From assembly GCA_947474445.1 (NCBI GenBank), contig CANJJY010000026.1:1-20147 (forward strand): a stretch of 20,147 nucleotides of DNA. Direction: 5' to 3'. Positions 1 through 6,643 of this stretch are shown piece after piece. The notes under the pieces are model-generated. The model was not told where the DNA came from and searched no databases. It worked only from the letters and a program-made list of their open reading frames with translations. Both the position numbers and the translations under genes were made by a program. Every line of letters begins with the position of its first letter. The stretch's first letter is position 1. This DNA is from Oligoflexaceae bacterium. Its GTDB lineage: Bacteria; Bdellovibrionota_B; Oligoflexia; Oligoflexales; Oligoflexaceae.

Positions 1-265
1 AATGGGGATCACGACAGAAGGAGCTTATTCCAAAAGTGTAGCCGATCTTCCTCGGGATTTTATCTCACAACTCGATGTTGTGGTGACTCTCTGCGCAGAG
101 GAAGTTTGTCCAGCATGGACAGGAAAGGTGCAGCGACTGCACTGGCCACTCAAGGATCCCGCAAGCGTCGTCGGCACTGACGAAGAAAGGCTCGCGAGCT
201 TTCGCCAGACCGCTCAAGAGCTCAAGGTCCGATTGAATGAATGGCTCCCAACTCTTGTTCAATAA
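1..265 (+). CDS. arsC: Arsenate reductase ArsC, thioredoxin-coupled type (3' part only)
   Basis: The open frame enters from the left edge, so the N-terminus with the P-loop and nucleophilic cysteine lies outside the window. What remains is the C-terminal 87 or so residues of a low-molecular-weight phosphatase-fold protein. SKSV is followed by DVVVTLCAEEVCP, the segment that carries the two resolving cysteines of thioredoxin-linked arsenate reductases. Then come the LHWPLKDPAS and GTDEER stretches typical of ArsC, and a C-terminal helix. The family reduces arsenate to arsenite in the cytoplasm, with a disulfide cascade relayed to thioredoxin. The two cysteines are only four residues apart, as in the short-loop proteobacterial forms. 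A plain LMW protein-tyrosine phosphatase is the alternative, but the cysteine pair favours ArsC. The ATG at position 2 aligns with the middle of the family and is not the start. Confidence 0.82.
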   Translation, partial: MGITTEGAYSKSVADLPRDFISQLDVVVTLCAEEVCPAWTGKVQRLHWPLKDPASVVGTDEERLASFRQTAQELKVRLNEWLPTLVQ

Positions 266-357
266 GGAAAGTACTCCCGCTCTCGTGCTATATTGAGAGA
301 CATTGAATTTGTTCCTAAACGTCATCGAGGAATAAGTTTTTTACCTCCTCAGCCCAT

Positions 358-371
358 AGACTCGGGAGTCT
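358..371 (+). promoter_or_regulatory. Short palindrome over the guaD ribosome binding site
   Basis: AGACTC-GG-GAGTCT is a perfect 6-bp inverted repeat with a two-base centre. It contains the GGGAG Shine-Dalgarno sequence (364-368) that serves the TTG start at 375. If it folds in the mRNA it would hide the ribosome binding site. That it regulates anything is inference. No purine riboswitch core was seen upstream. Confidence 0.3.
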
Positions 372-374
372 TTC

Positions 375-1667
375 TTGAAAATACTGCGCGCAGCTCTGCT
401 ACACACCAAACCTGATGCTTCAGTTCCTCAGGGTTTTGCCCTGGAATATATGGAAGATGCTGGCCTTTTGATCGATGGCAAAGGGCGCATAGCCGATAAG
501 GGTAGGGCAGAAGTCATTATAGAGCGGTGGCCGAGCGTTGCCGTGCAAGACGAAAGGCCCTTTCTGATGATGCCAGGATTCATCGATAGTCATCTCCATT
601 TTCCACAGATGGATATGATCGGCGTTTGTGCGCCATCGCTCTTGCCGTGGCTCCATACTTACACTTTCCCCGAAGAGATTAGATTCCGCGGCAGCGATCC
701 CGAGAACCCAAAGCGCGCCGATGCCTTTACGCTTGAGCTCGCTAAACAGGGGACGAGCTTTGCTGTCGCGTACAGCTCGTCCGATGCTTTGGCTACGGAT
801 CAATTGTTTCAAGCGTTCGAAACAAGAGGCCTACGAGCTATCATTGGTAAAGTCAGCATGGATCAACACGGACCGCGAGAACTCCTTGTGCCGGCAGCCC
901 AAGATCTCAAAGCTAGCGAAGATTTAATCGCCAAATGGCATCAAAAGTACAATCGCCTTTTCTATGCCTTAACGCCTCGATTTGCGCCAAGCTGCACGCC
1001 AGGTCTGCTGTCCGATCTCGGTCACCTCCTAAAAAGCGACGCGACCCTCTACCTGCAGACTCACTACGCAGAAAATAAAGCAGAAATAGAATGGGTGCGG
1101 CAGCTCTATCCGAAAGCTTTGGACTACCTCGACGTTTATGATCAGTTTGAGCTCTTGGGTGCACGGACGATACTAGCCCATTGCATCTATATGAGTCCTC
1201 GTGAACGCGATCTCCTCTTGCAGAGACAGTCAATCGTCAGCCACTGTCCGACATCAAACCTCTTTTTGGGCAGTGGATTGATGCCTTTGAGTTCTTATGC
1301 CGAACAAGGGATCAAACTCAGTCTAGGGACAGATGTAGGAGCCGGAACTTCCTTAAGTCTCTGGCAGACGATGAACGAAGCCTATAAAATAGCGCAGTTG
1401 CTGCAAGCTCCCGTGACGCCTGAAATGCTATTTTACTTGGCTACGCTCGGTAGCGCAAAAGCTCTTGGCCAAATGCACCTGGGATCACTTGAAAAGGGAT
1501 ATGACGCTGATGTGCAGATTCTCGATCTCGGGCGGAAGAAATCTCTGGAAAGGCGCTGGGGCCGTTTTCCCGACTCCAGTGGGCGCATCAGCGCCCTGAT
1601 TCATGGCGCTGATGATCGCAATCTCGTAAAGCTAATGGTCGCGGGTCGAGACATCAGCCTCAACTGA
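375..1667 (+). CDS. guaD: Guanine deaminase
   Basis: A 430-residue amidohydrolase-superfamily enzyme that hydrolyses guanine to xanthine and ammonia in purine salvage and catabolism. The metal ligands are visible: HxH at residues 73 and 75 (PGFIDSHLHFPQ), His230 (LQTHYAEN), His269 (LAHC) and Asp320 (LGTDVGAG). The guanine-deaminase segments PWLHTYTFPEE, KVSMDQHGP, TPRFAPSCTP and CPTSNLFLGSG are also present. Length and motif order match the bacterial and eukaryotic guanine deaminase family. The start is a TTG, chosen because GGGAG lies six bases upstream and no better in-frame ATG precedes the MPGFIDSH region. It is separated from arsC by about 110 bases and converges on the next gene with only 10 bases between stops. 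No xanthine dehydrogenase or permease gene is adjacent. Confidence 0.93.
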   Translation: MKILRAALLHTKPDASVPQGFALEYMEDAGLLIDGKGRIADKGRAEVIIERWPSVAVQDERPFLMMPGFIDSHLHFPQMDMIGVCAPSLLPWLHTYTFPEEIRFRGSDPENPKRADAFTLELAKQGTSFAVAYSSSDALATDQLFQAFETRGLRAIIGKVSMDQHGPRELLVPAAQDLKASEDLIAKWHQKYNRLFYALTPRFAPSCTPGLLSDLGHLLKSDATLYLQTHYAENKAEIEWVRQLYPKALDYLDVYDQFELLGARTILAHCIYMSPRERDLLLQRQSIVSHCPTSNLFLGSGLMPLSSYAEQGIKLSLGTDVGAGTSLSLWQTMNEAYKIAQLLQAPVTPEMLFYLATLGSAKALGQMHLGSLEKGYDADVQILDLGRKKSLERRWGRFPDSSGRISALIHGADDRNLVKLMVAGRDISLN

Positions 1668-1677
1668 GCCAGTAGCA

Positions 1678-2394
1678 TTAGAAATAGAGTCCCAAACGAA
1701 TTCCTGCATAAGCACCTTGGGCCTGTTCGCTATAGGCTTCCGCCGCTGTTTCAATTTCATATTTGCGGACCCGATAGCCGACGATCAGATCGACGACGCG
1801 TTCGGTCAGATCAAAGGCAATGTGCCCATCGATTTCGTCCCTATCGCCTAAGTTATCAGACTGAGAAAGTTTGTCGTAAACGTGGTTGCTCTTCACTTTC
1901 ATGAAATCGCCAGAAAAAAGAATGCCCGGGTAGAGATTCACATTGACGCCTAAGCCAGCATTCAAGCCTGTTCCAAAAAGGCCCACTGTCTTGACATCGG
2001 CTCGCGATACATCGACTTCAGAGAGGCTCACACCGACTGAAGGAATAAACCACCACAGGCGCGCCATCATGCGAACGTCGGTAAACTTGTTAGCCAGTTG
2101 GCTTTGATTCAATTCAAAAGGCACATCGTCCTCGCGCGATTGAACCTTGATTCCCGCGAGGCGCGTCTCGCCCAACCAACCGCCCACTTCGAAGTCTTGG
2201 GTCGATCTGGTTTCTTTACTGCCAGCCGCCTCGCTATCAAAGGTCGTCATTCCAGTATCAGCGCGAACATAAAAGGTCTGAGCCTGCTTGGTTAGGTTAT
2301 CCCCATAGACTTGACTCCTGGTTTGGCTCTGGCCGGTCGCATTGAGTAGAAAGGCCAGGAGGCAGACTAGTGTCGTTAAAATGCTTCTTATCAT
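1678..2394 (-). CDS. Small outer-membrane beta-barrel protein, function unknown
   Basis: A 238-residue protein with a clear Sec signal peptide: Arg3, then the hydrophobic run SILTTLVCLLAFLLNATG, with cleavage probably near residue 21. The rest is rich in alternating hydrophobic/polar strands with Gly and aromatic residues. It ends in GIRLGLYF, whose C-terminal Phe with alternating aromatics is the signal recognised by the BAM complex. It is therefore probably an 8-stranded outer-membrane barrel. I cannot assign a family or ligand. The start ATG has AAGGAG seven bases upstream. It is transcribed away from the glycosidase gene's terminator as a probable single-gene unit. Its 3' end lies 10 bases from the guaD stop, with no obvious terminator between the convergent genes. 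Confidence 0.75.
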   Translation of the reverse strand: MIRSILTTLVCLLAFLLNATGQSQTRSQVYGDNLTKQAQTFYVRADTGMTTFDSEAAGSKETRSTQDFEVGGWLGETRLAGIKVQSREDDVPFELNQSQLANKFTDVRMMARLWWFIPSVGVSLSEVDVSRADVKTVGLFGTGLNAGLGVNVNLYPGILFSGDFMKVKSNHVYDKLSQSDNLGDRDEIDGHIAFDLTERVVDLIVGYRVRKYEIETAAEAYSEQAQGAYAGIRLGLYF

Positions 2395-2485
2395 GGTGTG
2401 ACTCCTTCAGACAGTTCCATTTTTGCCTAGCAAGGAGATCGGCAGTTTGAAGAGATGGTTGAGGCTGAGGTCTTGGTACAGACGC

Positions 2486-2510
2486 AAAAAAAGCCTCTAT
2501 CAGAGGCTTT
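2486..2510 (-). terminator. Intrinsic terminator downstream of the GH30 gene
   Basis: GCCTCT-ATC-AGAGGC is a perfect hairpin (2493-2507), extended by flanking A/T pairs. On the - strand it is followed by seven T residues (2492 down to 2486), the classic Rho-independent layout. It lies between the GH30 stop and the beta-barrel gene's start, so it separates the two - strand genes. A shorter TTT on the other side makes it weakly bidirectional. Confidence 0.75.
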
Positions 2511-2531
2511 CTAGAGGCTTGATGGGTGTTA

Positions 2532-2604
2532 AATACCTGGCTTTCGACTCGATCCTTCGGGTGAATAAGGTAGCGCTCTAACCCACAGGAGCCGAACTAC
2601 TTTT
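2532..2604 (-). pseudogene. tRNA-like remnant (D-arm only intact)
   Basis: Read on the - strand, this stretch holds a near-consensus tRNA D-arm: GCTC, a 10-base loop containing GGG and TTA, then GAGC. It is followed by GCTACC, as in many anticodon stems, and further on by GATCGAGTC, reminiscent of a T-arm. The acceptor arms do not pair, the anticodon stem cannot close, and no TTCRA loop sits in the right place. It cannot be a working tRNA. It may be a decayed tRNA gene left after an integration event, or a chance resemblance. Confidence 0.2.
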
Positions 2605-2648
2605 CTGTCTCTTTTTGCAGTCAGAGATTCATGAGATCGCCTGATCTC

Positions 2649-4187
2649 TTAGAGTTTGATGCTGATTGAGGTGATCGATTCATTGGCCGTTTCAAGTTGC
2701 AGTCTTTTTCCAGCCAGCTGAATCGAGCTCGTTTCCCAAAGACGGGTCGCGTTTAATGCCGTCGTGACGAGTTCCACTTGCTGCTGATTTTGAACCCCAA
2801 AAGCTTCAAGATTCCAATCAAGGCGGCGATTTCCGCCATCACGGTTCACCGTGACGATATTGAGGATGCGCCTACCCTCGTCGTAAGCGACTATGCTCCA
2901 AGGATCGTTCTGCTCGATAATTTTCATACCCGCTTTGATATAGCGACTGAAGTGGGCCATGACATAATACTTTCCATAGATCCAAGAGGTTTCACCGCGA
3001 TTTTTATCGTCGACACCTTGGCCGTAGTTAGCGTTCATCAAACCCCAAGCTGAAGAGGGTTCAATGACTTGCCAGTAAACCCAAGCTTGGGGTTGAAGAT
3101 GATTGATATCTTCCATCAGGGTCTGAGCAAGCTCGGCACCACCCCCTTCCGAATCGCCAAATTCTGAGATCCAAAGACGCTTATCGCCAACCGCTTTTTT
3201 AAAGTCGTGGCGTGTGTTGTTGTTACGCCAGGCTTCTAGACCTTTATAGCTATGAACGTTCACTTTTTCGACCAAATCGCTCACGCGTCGTTGGGTGCCG
3301 TTGACTTTGATTTTTGATTTCTGAAAATCTTGATAGGTTCTTAATCCCTGATCCATCGAGTTTTCATCGGAGGCTGTTATTTTAGGATCCAAATTTTGTT
3401 TGTCTAGCTCTTCGCGCAGAAGGCCAAGGATCTCTTTTTGCTCTCCCTGAGAAATGTTGCAGCCTTCCTGAAGTTTCGGGTAGTCCCAGAATCCTGACTC
3501 AGGTTCGTTGAAAGGTTCGATCGAAGTTACGTTGACGTTCCATCGGGATTTGGCCTGAGCGATGACATTGGCAAGATATAAAGCAAAGTCCCGCCGATTC
3601 CACTTTTGGAGTTTGCCCCCAGCTGAACTTTTGCTGTCCATCATCCACCACATGGGGGCGTTCGCAAAAAATTCTACTTGCGTGACACCTCGACTCACCG
3701 CGGCTTGGAGCATCGATCGTTGTTCGGGATCGCGCTCCCAGTTGTAGCTTGATGAATTCGGATCTTTGCTATTCCAGTTCACCCAATAGCCATCGATATC
3801 TTTGTACCAAGGAAAATCTTTGGGTCTTTGTTCCTTGATTTCAGAAACATCGCCGTCTTGTCCACCACCCCCGACGTTGTAGCGAACGATATTGAAGCCA
3901 AGGCCAGGAAGATTTTTATTGTGAATAGGGGTACTTTTTTCGGTAAAAATCAGGTCCGCATAGGTGCTTTCATAGGGCGTTGTTCCGAGGGCTTTTCCCC
4001 ACCAAGACAGGGAAGTTCCCCAACCTTCCCAGGTCGTGCGCTGGTGAGAAGGCTCGAGGTCTTGCTGCAGGAGCGAGTTCGTCGCGCTGGAGGAGTTCGA
4101 GTTTTGGCTCTTTTTTGGATGACAGGCAAGGGGGCCAGAGACCGTGACGATCAATGCAACAGCCTGAAAGATATAGGATTTTGGCAT
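2649..4187 (-). CDS. Secreted glycoside hydrolase family 30-like glycosidase
   Basis: A 512-residue protein with an N-terminal hydrophobic export segment (residues 5-20) ending in GPLAC, a plausible lipobox with Cys22, followed by a Ser/Asn-rich linker. The catalytic domain starts around residue 53 with WEGWGTSLSWWG, typical of GH30 enzymes related to endo-beta-1,6-galactanases. The (beta/alpha)8 barrel shows PFNEPE with the acid/base Glu228, and LWISEFGDSEGG with the nucleophile Glu342. The last 90 or so residues look like the small beta-sandwich that accompanies GH30 barrels. It probably cleaves beta-linked polysaccharide outside the cytoplasm. The exact linkage cannot be read from sequence. 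The ATG at 4187 is preferred because GGAG lies seven bases upstream and it leaves a normal signal sequence. A TTG 45 bases upstream would add an unneeded leader. It stands alone, with no sugar transporter or regulator nearby. Confidence 0.82.
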   Translation of the reverse strand: MPKSYIFQAVALIVTVSGPLACHPKKSQNSNSSSATNSLLQQDLEPSHQRTTWEGWGTSLSWWGKALGTTPYESTYADLIFTEKSTPIHNKNLPGLGFNIVRYNVGGGGQDGDVSEIKEQRPKDFPWYKDIDGYWVNWNSKDPNSSSYNWERDPEQRSMLQAAVSRGVTQVEFFANAPMWWMMDSKSSAGGKLQKWNRRDFALYLANVIAQAKSRWNVNVTSIEPFNEPESGFWDYPKLQEGCNISQGEQKEILGLLREELDKQNLDPKITASDENSMDQGLRTYQDFQKSKIKVNGTQRRVSDLVEKVNVHSYKGLEAWRNNNTRHDFKKAVGDKRLWISEFGDSEGGGAELAQTLMEDINHLQPQAWVYWQVIEPSSAWGLMNANYGQGVDDKNRGETSWIYGKYYVMAHFSRYIKAGMKIIEQNDPWSIVAYDEGRRILNIVTVNRDGGNRRLDWNLEAFGVQNQQQVELVTTALNATRLWETSSIQLAGKRLQLETANESITSISIKL

Positions 4188-4226
4188 CAAGGAGCTCCGC
4201 AGCAAAAGAGAGAACAGGAGAAGGTA

Positions 4227-4232
4227 TGTCAA
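4227..4232 (-). promoter_or_regulatory. Possible -35 box of the GH30 gene
   Basis: A perfect TTGACA on the - strand, 40 bases upstream of the chosen GH30 start. At a 17-base spacing the -10 position reads TCTTTT, a poor match, so this is a weak promoter candidate, or one that needs an activator. Confidence 0.25.
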
Positions 4233-4484
4233 AAACCCTCACTTGTTACCCTAATACCTCTCAGAAATTTTTGATGGTCCGGTATTGCGTCTAGAAGGAT
4301 GCATCTTAACTTGTCTCTATAGTTCGCTCAGGCGCAGAGGGATATTGCGCGCTTCGCCACTTGGCTTAGCGGAAAAGCCTCAAAAGGGGTGAAGTCGAAC
4401 TGGGGAAGGTGGTATAAATGCTTGGTAATATTGGTGAAATGAGTTGGTCGCAATCTTGCTTTAGGAAGGAAAGTGAGATTGCTA
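4233..4484. other. Non-coding stretch upstream of the GH30 gene
   Basis: I see no convincing gene, RNA or terminator here. A 65-codon frame opens at 4418 behind a fair GGAAGG ribosome binding site, but it runs straight through the inverted-repeat element at 4485-4604. Together with the MITE-like element and the region up to 4648, this is the longest gene-poor part of the window. Confidence 0.5.
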
Positions 4485-4604
4485 GAGCCCGTCTCAAAAA
4501 GGGGATATCAAGGCGCGCGGAAGAAAAAAACCGGAGTTTACATACGGTAAATGAGGATTTTTTTCTGACAAGCAACGAAGAAATCGCCTTTTTGAGAGGG
4601 GCTC
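4485..4604. mobile_element. MITE-like element with 18-bp terminal inverted repeats and TA flanks
   Basis: The left end GAGCCCGTCTCAAAAAGG (4485-4502) and the right end CCTTTTTGAGAGGGGCTC (4587-4604) are inverted repeats matching at 17 of 18 positions. The element is flanked on both sides by TA (4483-4484 and 4605-4606), the target duplication made by IS630/Tc1-mariner transposases. The flanking C and G extend the symmetry to 21 bp. Inside, a second hairpin has arms AGAAAAAAA (4522-4530) and TTTTTTTCT (4558-4566), then TTTAC/GTAAA around a five-base loop. At 120 bp with no transposase it fits a non-autonomous miniature element. The alternative is a large cruciform or RNA structure without mobility. 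Confidence 0.55.
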
Positions 4605-4648
4605 TAGGAGAATGAACTCCCATACCTTGGTATTCCGGAGTATGACTC

Positions 4649-4972
4649 ATGCGTAAGACTAGAGAATCACGCCAGTCCTCAGCCTCTCAGCTCGGTTGGA
4701 TGCCTACTCTCATGTATTATACGCCGGTCCTCTCGGACCCGACCTTTTCCATTAAAAAACCAAAAGCGAACTTGAAGGTGGTCGCCGCAGAGCTTAAGAA
4801 ATCTCCATCTGTAGGCTTGACCTCGACGTCACCTTCCTTCGGACGATGGATAGCTGCGGCTGTTTGCCAGCTGGCCTTTCTCTTCGGCCTACATGCAGCC
4901 TCCGATCAAGTCTCCCCGAGGGTTTGGAAAAAGAGCGATGCGAGAAAGCCAACGCAGCGATTATTCGACTAG
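4649..4972 (+). CDS. Small orphan protein with one membrane segment
   Basis: A 107-codon frame starting with ATG behind GGAG at a spacing of eight bases. I recognise no family. The N-terminal 60 residues are Ser/Lys/Pro-rich. One hydrophobic segment (about residues 67-84, WIAAAVCQLAFLFGLHAA) could be a membrane anchor, and the tail is basic. Codon use is not obviously different from its neighbours. The gene converges on glpK, and the last four bases, CTAG, carry both stop codons: TAG read on each strand. The good ribosome binding site argues for a real gene. The lack of homology I can recognise, and the nearby MITE-like element, argue for caution. Confidence 0.42.
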   Translation: MRKTRESRQSSASQLGWMPTLMYYTPVLSDPTFSIKKPKANLKVVAAELKKSPSVGLTSTSPSFGRWIAAAVCQLAFLFGLHAASDQVSPRVWKKSDARKPTQRLFD

Positions 4973-6477
4973 TCGAGCTCTTCCTTAGCCCAACCGCTGG
5001 CGTGTTTGACTGCCGACTGCCAGCGGGCGTAGAGCTTGTGCACCTGCTTTTGATCCATTTTTGCTTGATATACAGCCTCCTTTTGCCAGAGACGGCTGAT
5101 GTCTTGAAGGCTCGCAAAGAAGCCTGTTGATAGTCCAGCAAAGTATGCAGCCCCCATCGCTGTTGATTCCAAATGCCGAGGGCGAACCACGTTTGCACCC
5201 AGAATATCAGCCTGAAACTGCATGAGCTGCCGATTGATCGAAGCTCCTCCATCAACGCGAAGTTCCTTGAGAGGGATCTTTGCATCAGCGCGCATGGCTT
5301 CGACGACGTCACGGGTTTGATAAGCGATCGATTCCAAGGCGGCGCGAGCGATATGTTCCCGTTTTGTTCCACGGGTCAGCCCAATAATGGTTCCGCGCGC
5401 ATAAGGGTCCCAGTAAGGAGCTCCCAGGCCAGTAAAAGCTGGCACAAAGTAGACGCCTCCATTATCTTTAGCCTGCGCAGCTAAAGCTTCGATGTCGGCA
5501 GAATGTTCGATCAGACCCATTCCATCTCTCAGCCACTGCACGACAGCGCCTCCGACAAAAACAGATCCTTCTAAGGCATAGACAGTTTGATTCTTGAGTT
5601 TCCAGGCAATCGTAGTGAGGAGTCGTTGCTGCGACTGAATGGGGCTGGTCCCCGTGTTGAGCATCAGAAAGCAACCCGTTCCGTAGGTGTTTTTAAGCAT
5701 GCCCGGCTCAATGCATTGCTGGCCAAACATCGCGGCTTGCTGATCTCCGGCCACGCCCGCGATAGGAGCTTCTATTCCGAAAAGCTGTCGCTCGATCGGT
5801 GCATAGATCTCGCTGCAGGAACGTACTTCGGGCAAAAGGCTGGCGGGAATATTGAAATGCTTTAAAAGCTCCTGATCCCATTCCCCTTTGTGAATATTGT
5901 AGAGCATCGTGCGGCTGGCATTGGTGACATCGGTCGCATGCAGCCGACCGCCTGTTAACTTCCAGATCAACCAGGAATCAATGGTGCCAAAAGCCAATTC
6001 GCCTTTCACAGCTTTAGCCCTAGCGCCCGGCACGTGATCGAGCATCCAGCTTATTTTTGACGCTGAAAAATAGGAATCGATAACTAGTCCGGTTTTCTCC
6101 TGCACGATAGGAGAAAGACCGGAATTTTTCCATGTCTCGCAGAGTTCCGCCGTGCGGCGATCTTGCCAAACTATTGCCTTATGGATAGCTTGCCCGGTTT
6201 TTCTATCCCATATGATGCTGGTTTCCCTTTGATTGGTAATTCCGACACCGGCGATAGTCGCATCGGTACCGAGGCCCTCAAGCACCTGCTTTACGACGGT
6301 GCTTTGGCTCCGCCAGATCTCTTCGGGATCGTGCTCGACCCAGCCTGGCTCAGGAAAAAACTGCTCAAATTCCTTTTGGGCTTGTTTGACAATGTTGCCT
6401 TCGCTGTCGATGAGCAGAGCGCGTGAGCTGGTGGTACCTTGATCGAGAGCAAGCAGATAGGTTCTGGCATGTGTCAT
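4969..6477 (-). CDS. glpK: Glycerol kinase
   Basis: A FGGY-family kinase of 502 residues, the usual length, that phosphorylates glycerol to sn-glycerol 3-phosphate with ATP in the cytoplasm. Motifs in order are LALDQGTTSSRAL (phosphate-binding loop), FPEPGWVEHDPEEIW, GITNQRET, WQDRRT (glycerol-contacting region), GTIDSWLIWKLTGG, NASRTMLYNI, AGDQQAAMFGQ with the catalytic Asp, KNTYGTGCF and FVPAFTGLGAPYWDP. The start at 6477 has AAGGAG six bases upstream. A further in-frame extension to 6537 has no family support. No glpF or glpD is adjacent, so it appears as a single gene. The last four bases overlap the convergent small orphan gene at a CTAG. Confidence 0.96.
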   Translation of the reverse strand: MTHARTYLLALDQGTTSSRALLIDSEGNIVKQAQKEFEQFFPEPGWVEHDPEEIWRSQSTVVKQVLEGLGTDATIAGVGITNQRETSIIWDRKTGQAIHKAIVWQDRRTAELCETWKNSGLSPIVQEKTGLVIDSYFSASKISWMLDHVPGARAKAVKGELAFGTIDSWLIWKLTGGRLHATDVTNASRTMLYNIHKGEWDQELLKHFNIPASLLPEVRSCSEIYAPIERQLFGIEAPIAGVAGDQQAAMFGQQCIEPGMLKNTYGTGCFLMLNTGTSPIQSQQRLLTTIAWKLKNQTVYALEGSVFVGGAVVQWLRDGMGLIEHSADIEALAAQAKDNGGVYFVPAFTGLGAPYWDPYARGTIIGLTRGTKREHIARAALESIAYQTRDVVEAMRADAKIPLKELRVDGGASINRQLMQFQADILGANVVRPRHLESTAMGAAYFAGLSTGFFASLQDISRLWQKEAVYQAKMDQKQVHKLYARWQSAVKHASGWAKEELD

Positions 6478-6643
6478 GAGGAGCTCCTTGGATCGCGATC
6501 GCGTAAAGAAGTAGTGCTCGAAAAAATAAGTTAGCAAGAAGAAGGGGAACTCTTCCTTTTACCGCTTTTTGCGGCGCGGGGAAAGAGAGGTCGGCTTGAC
6601 TGGGAATGGCGACGCGCTGATTCCTTCCGGCGTTCTCAAGCTT

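Noticed and set aside
266..374. Purine riboswitch in front of guaD
   Set aside because: The conserved core and three-way junction of the purine aptamer are not present. Only the small ribosome-binding-site palindrome was found.
1668..1677. Terminator between the convergent guaD and beta-barrel genes
   Set aside because: The gap is only 10 bases and I see no hairpin with a T tract on either strand.
4188..4232. Upstream TTG start extending the GH30 protein by 15 residues
   Set aside because: No ribosome binding site, and the extension would spoil the position of the export signal. The ATG at 4187 has a good GGAG.
4418..4615. A 65-codon + strand frame with a fair ribosome binding site
   Set aside because: Its second half is the MITE-like inverted-repeat element, and the product resembles no protein family I know, so the frame is probably accidental.
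4366..4650. A 94-codon - strand frame over the same inverted-repeat element
   Set aside because: Low-complexity Ser/Leu/Phe composition caused by the repeat arms, and no ribosome binding site.
6494..6503. CGCGATCGCG palindrome upstream of glpK
   Set aside because: A single GC-rich 10-bp palindrome without a partner or known role. It resembles a restriction or HIP1-type site and could be chance.
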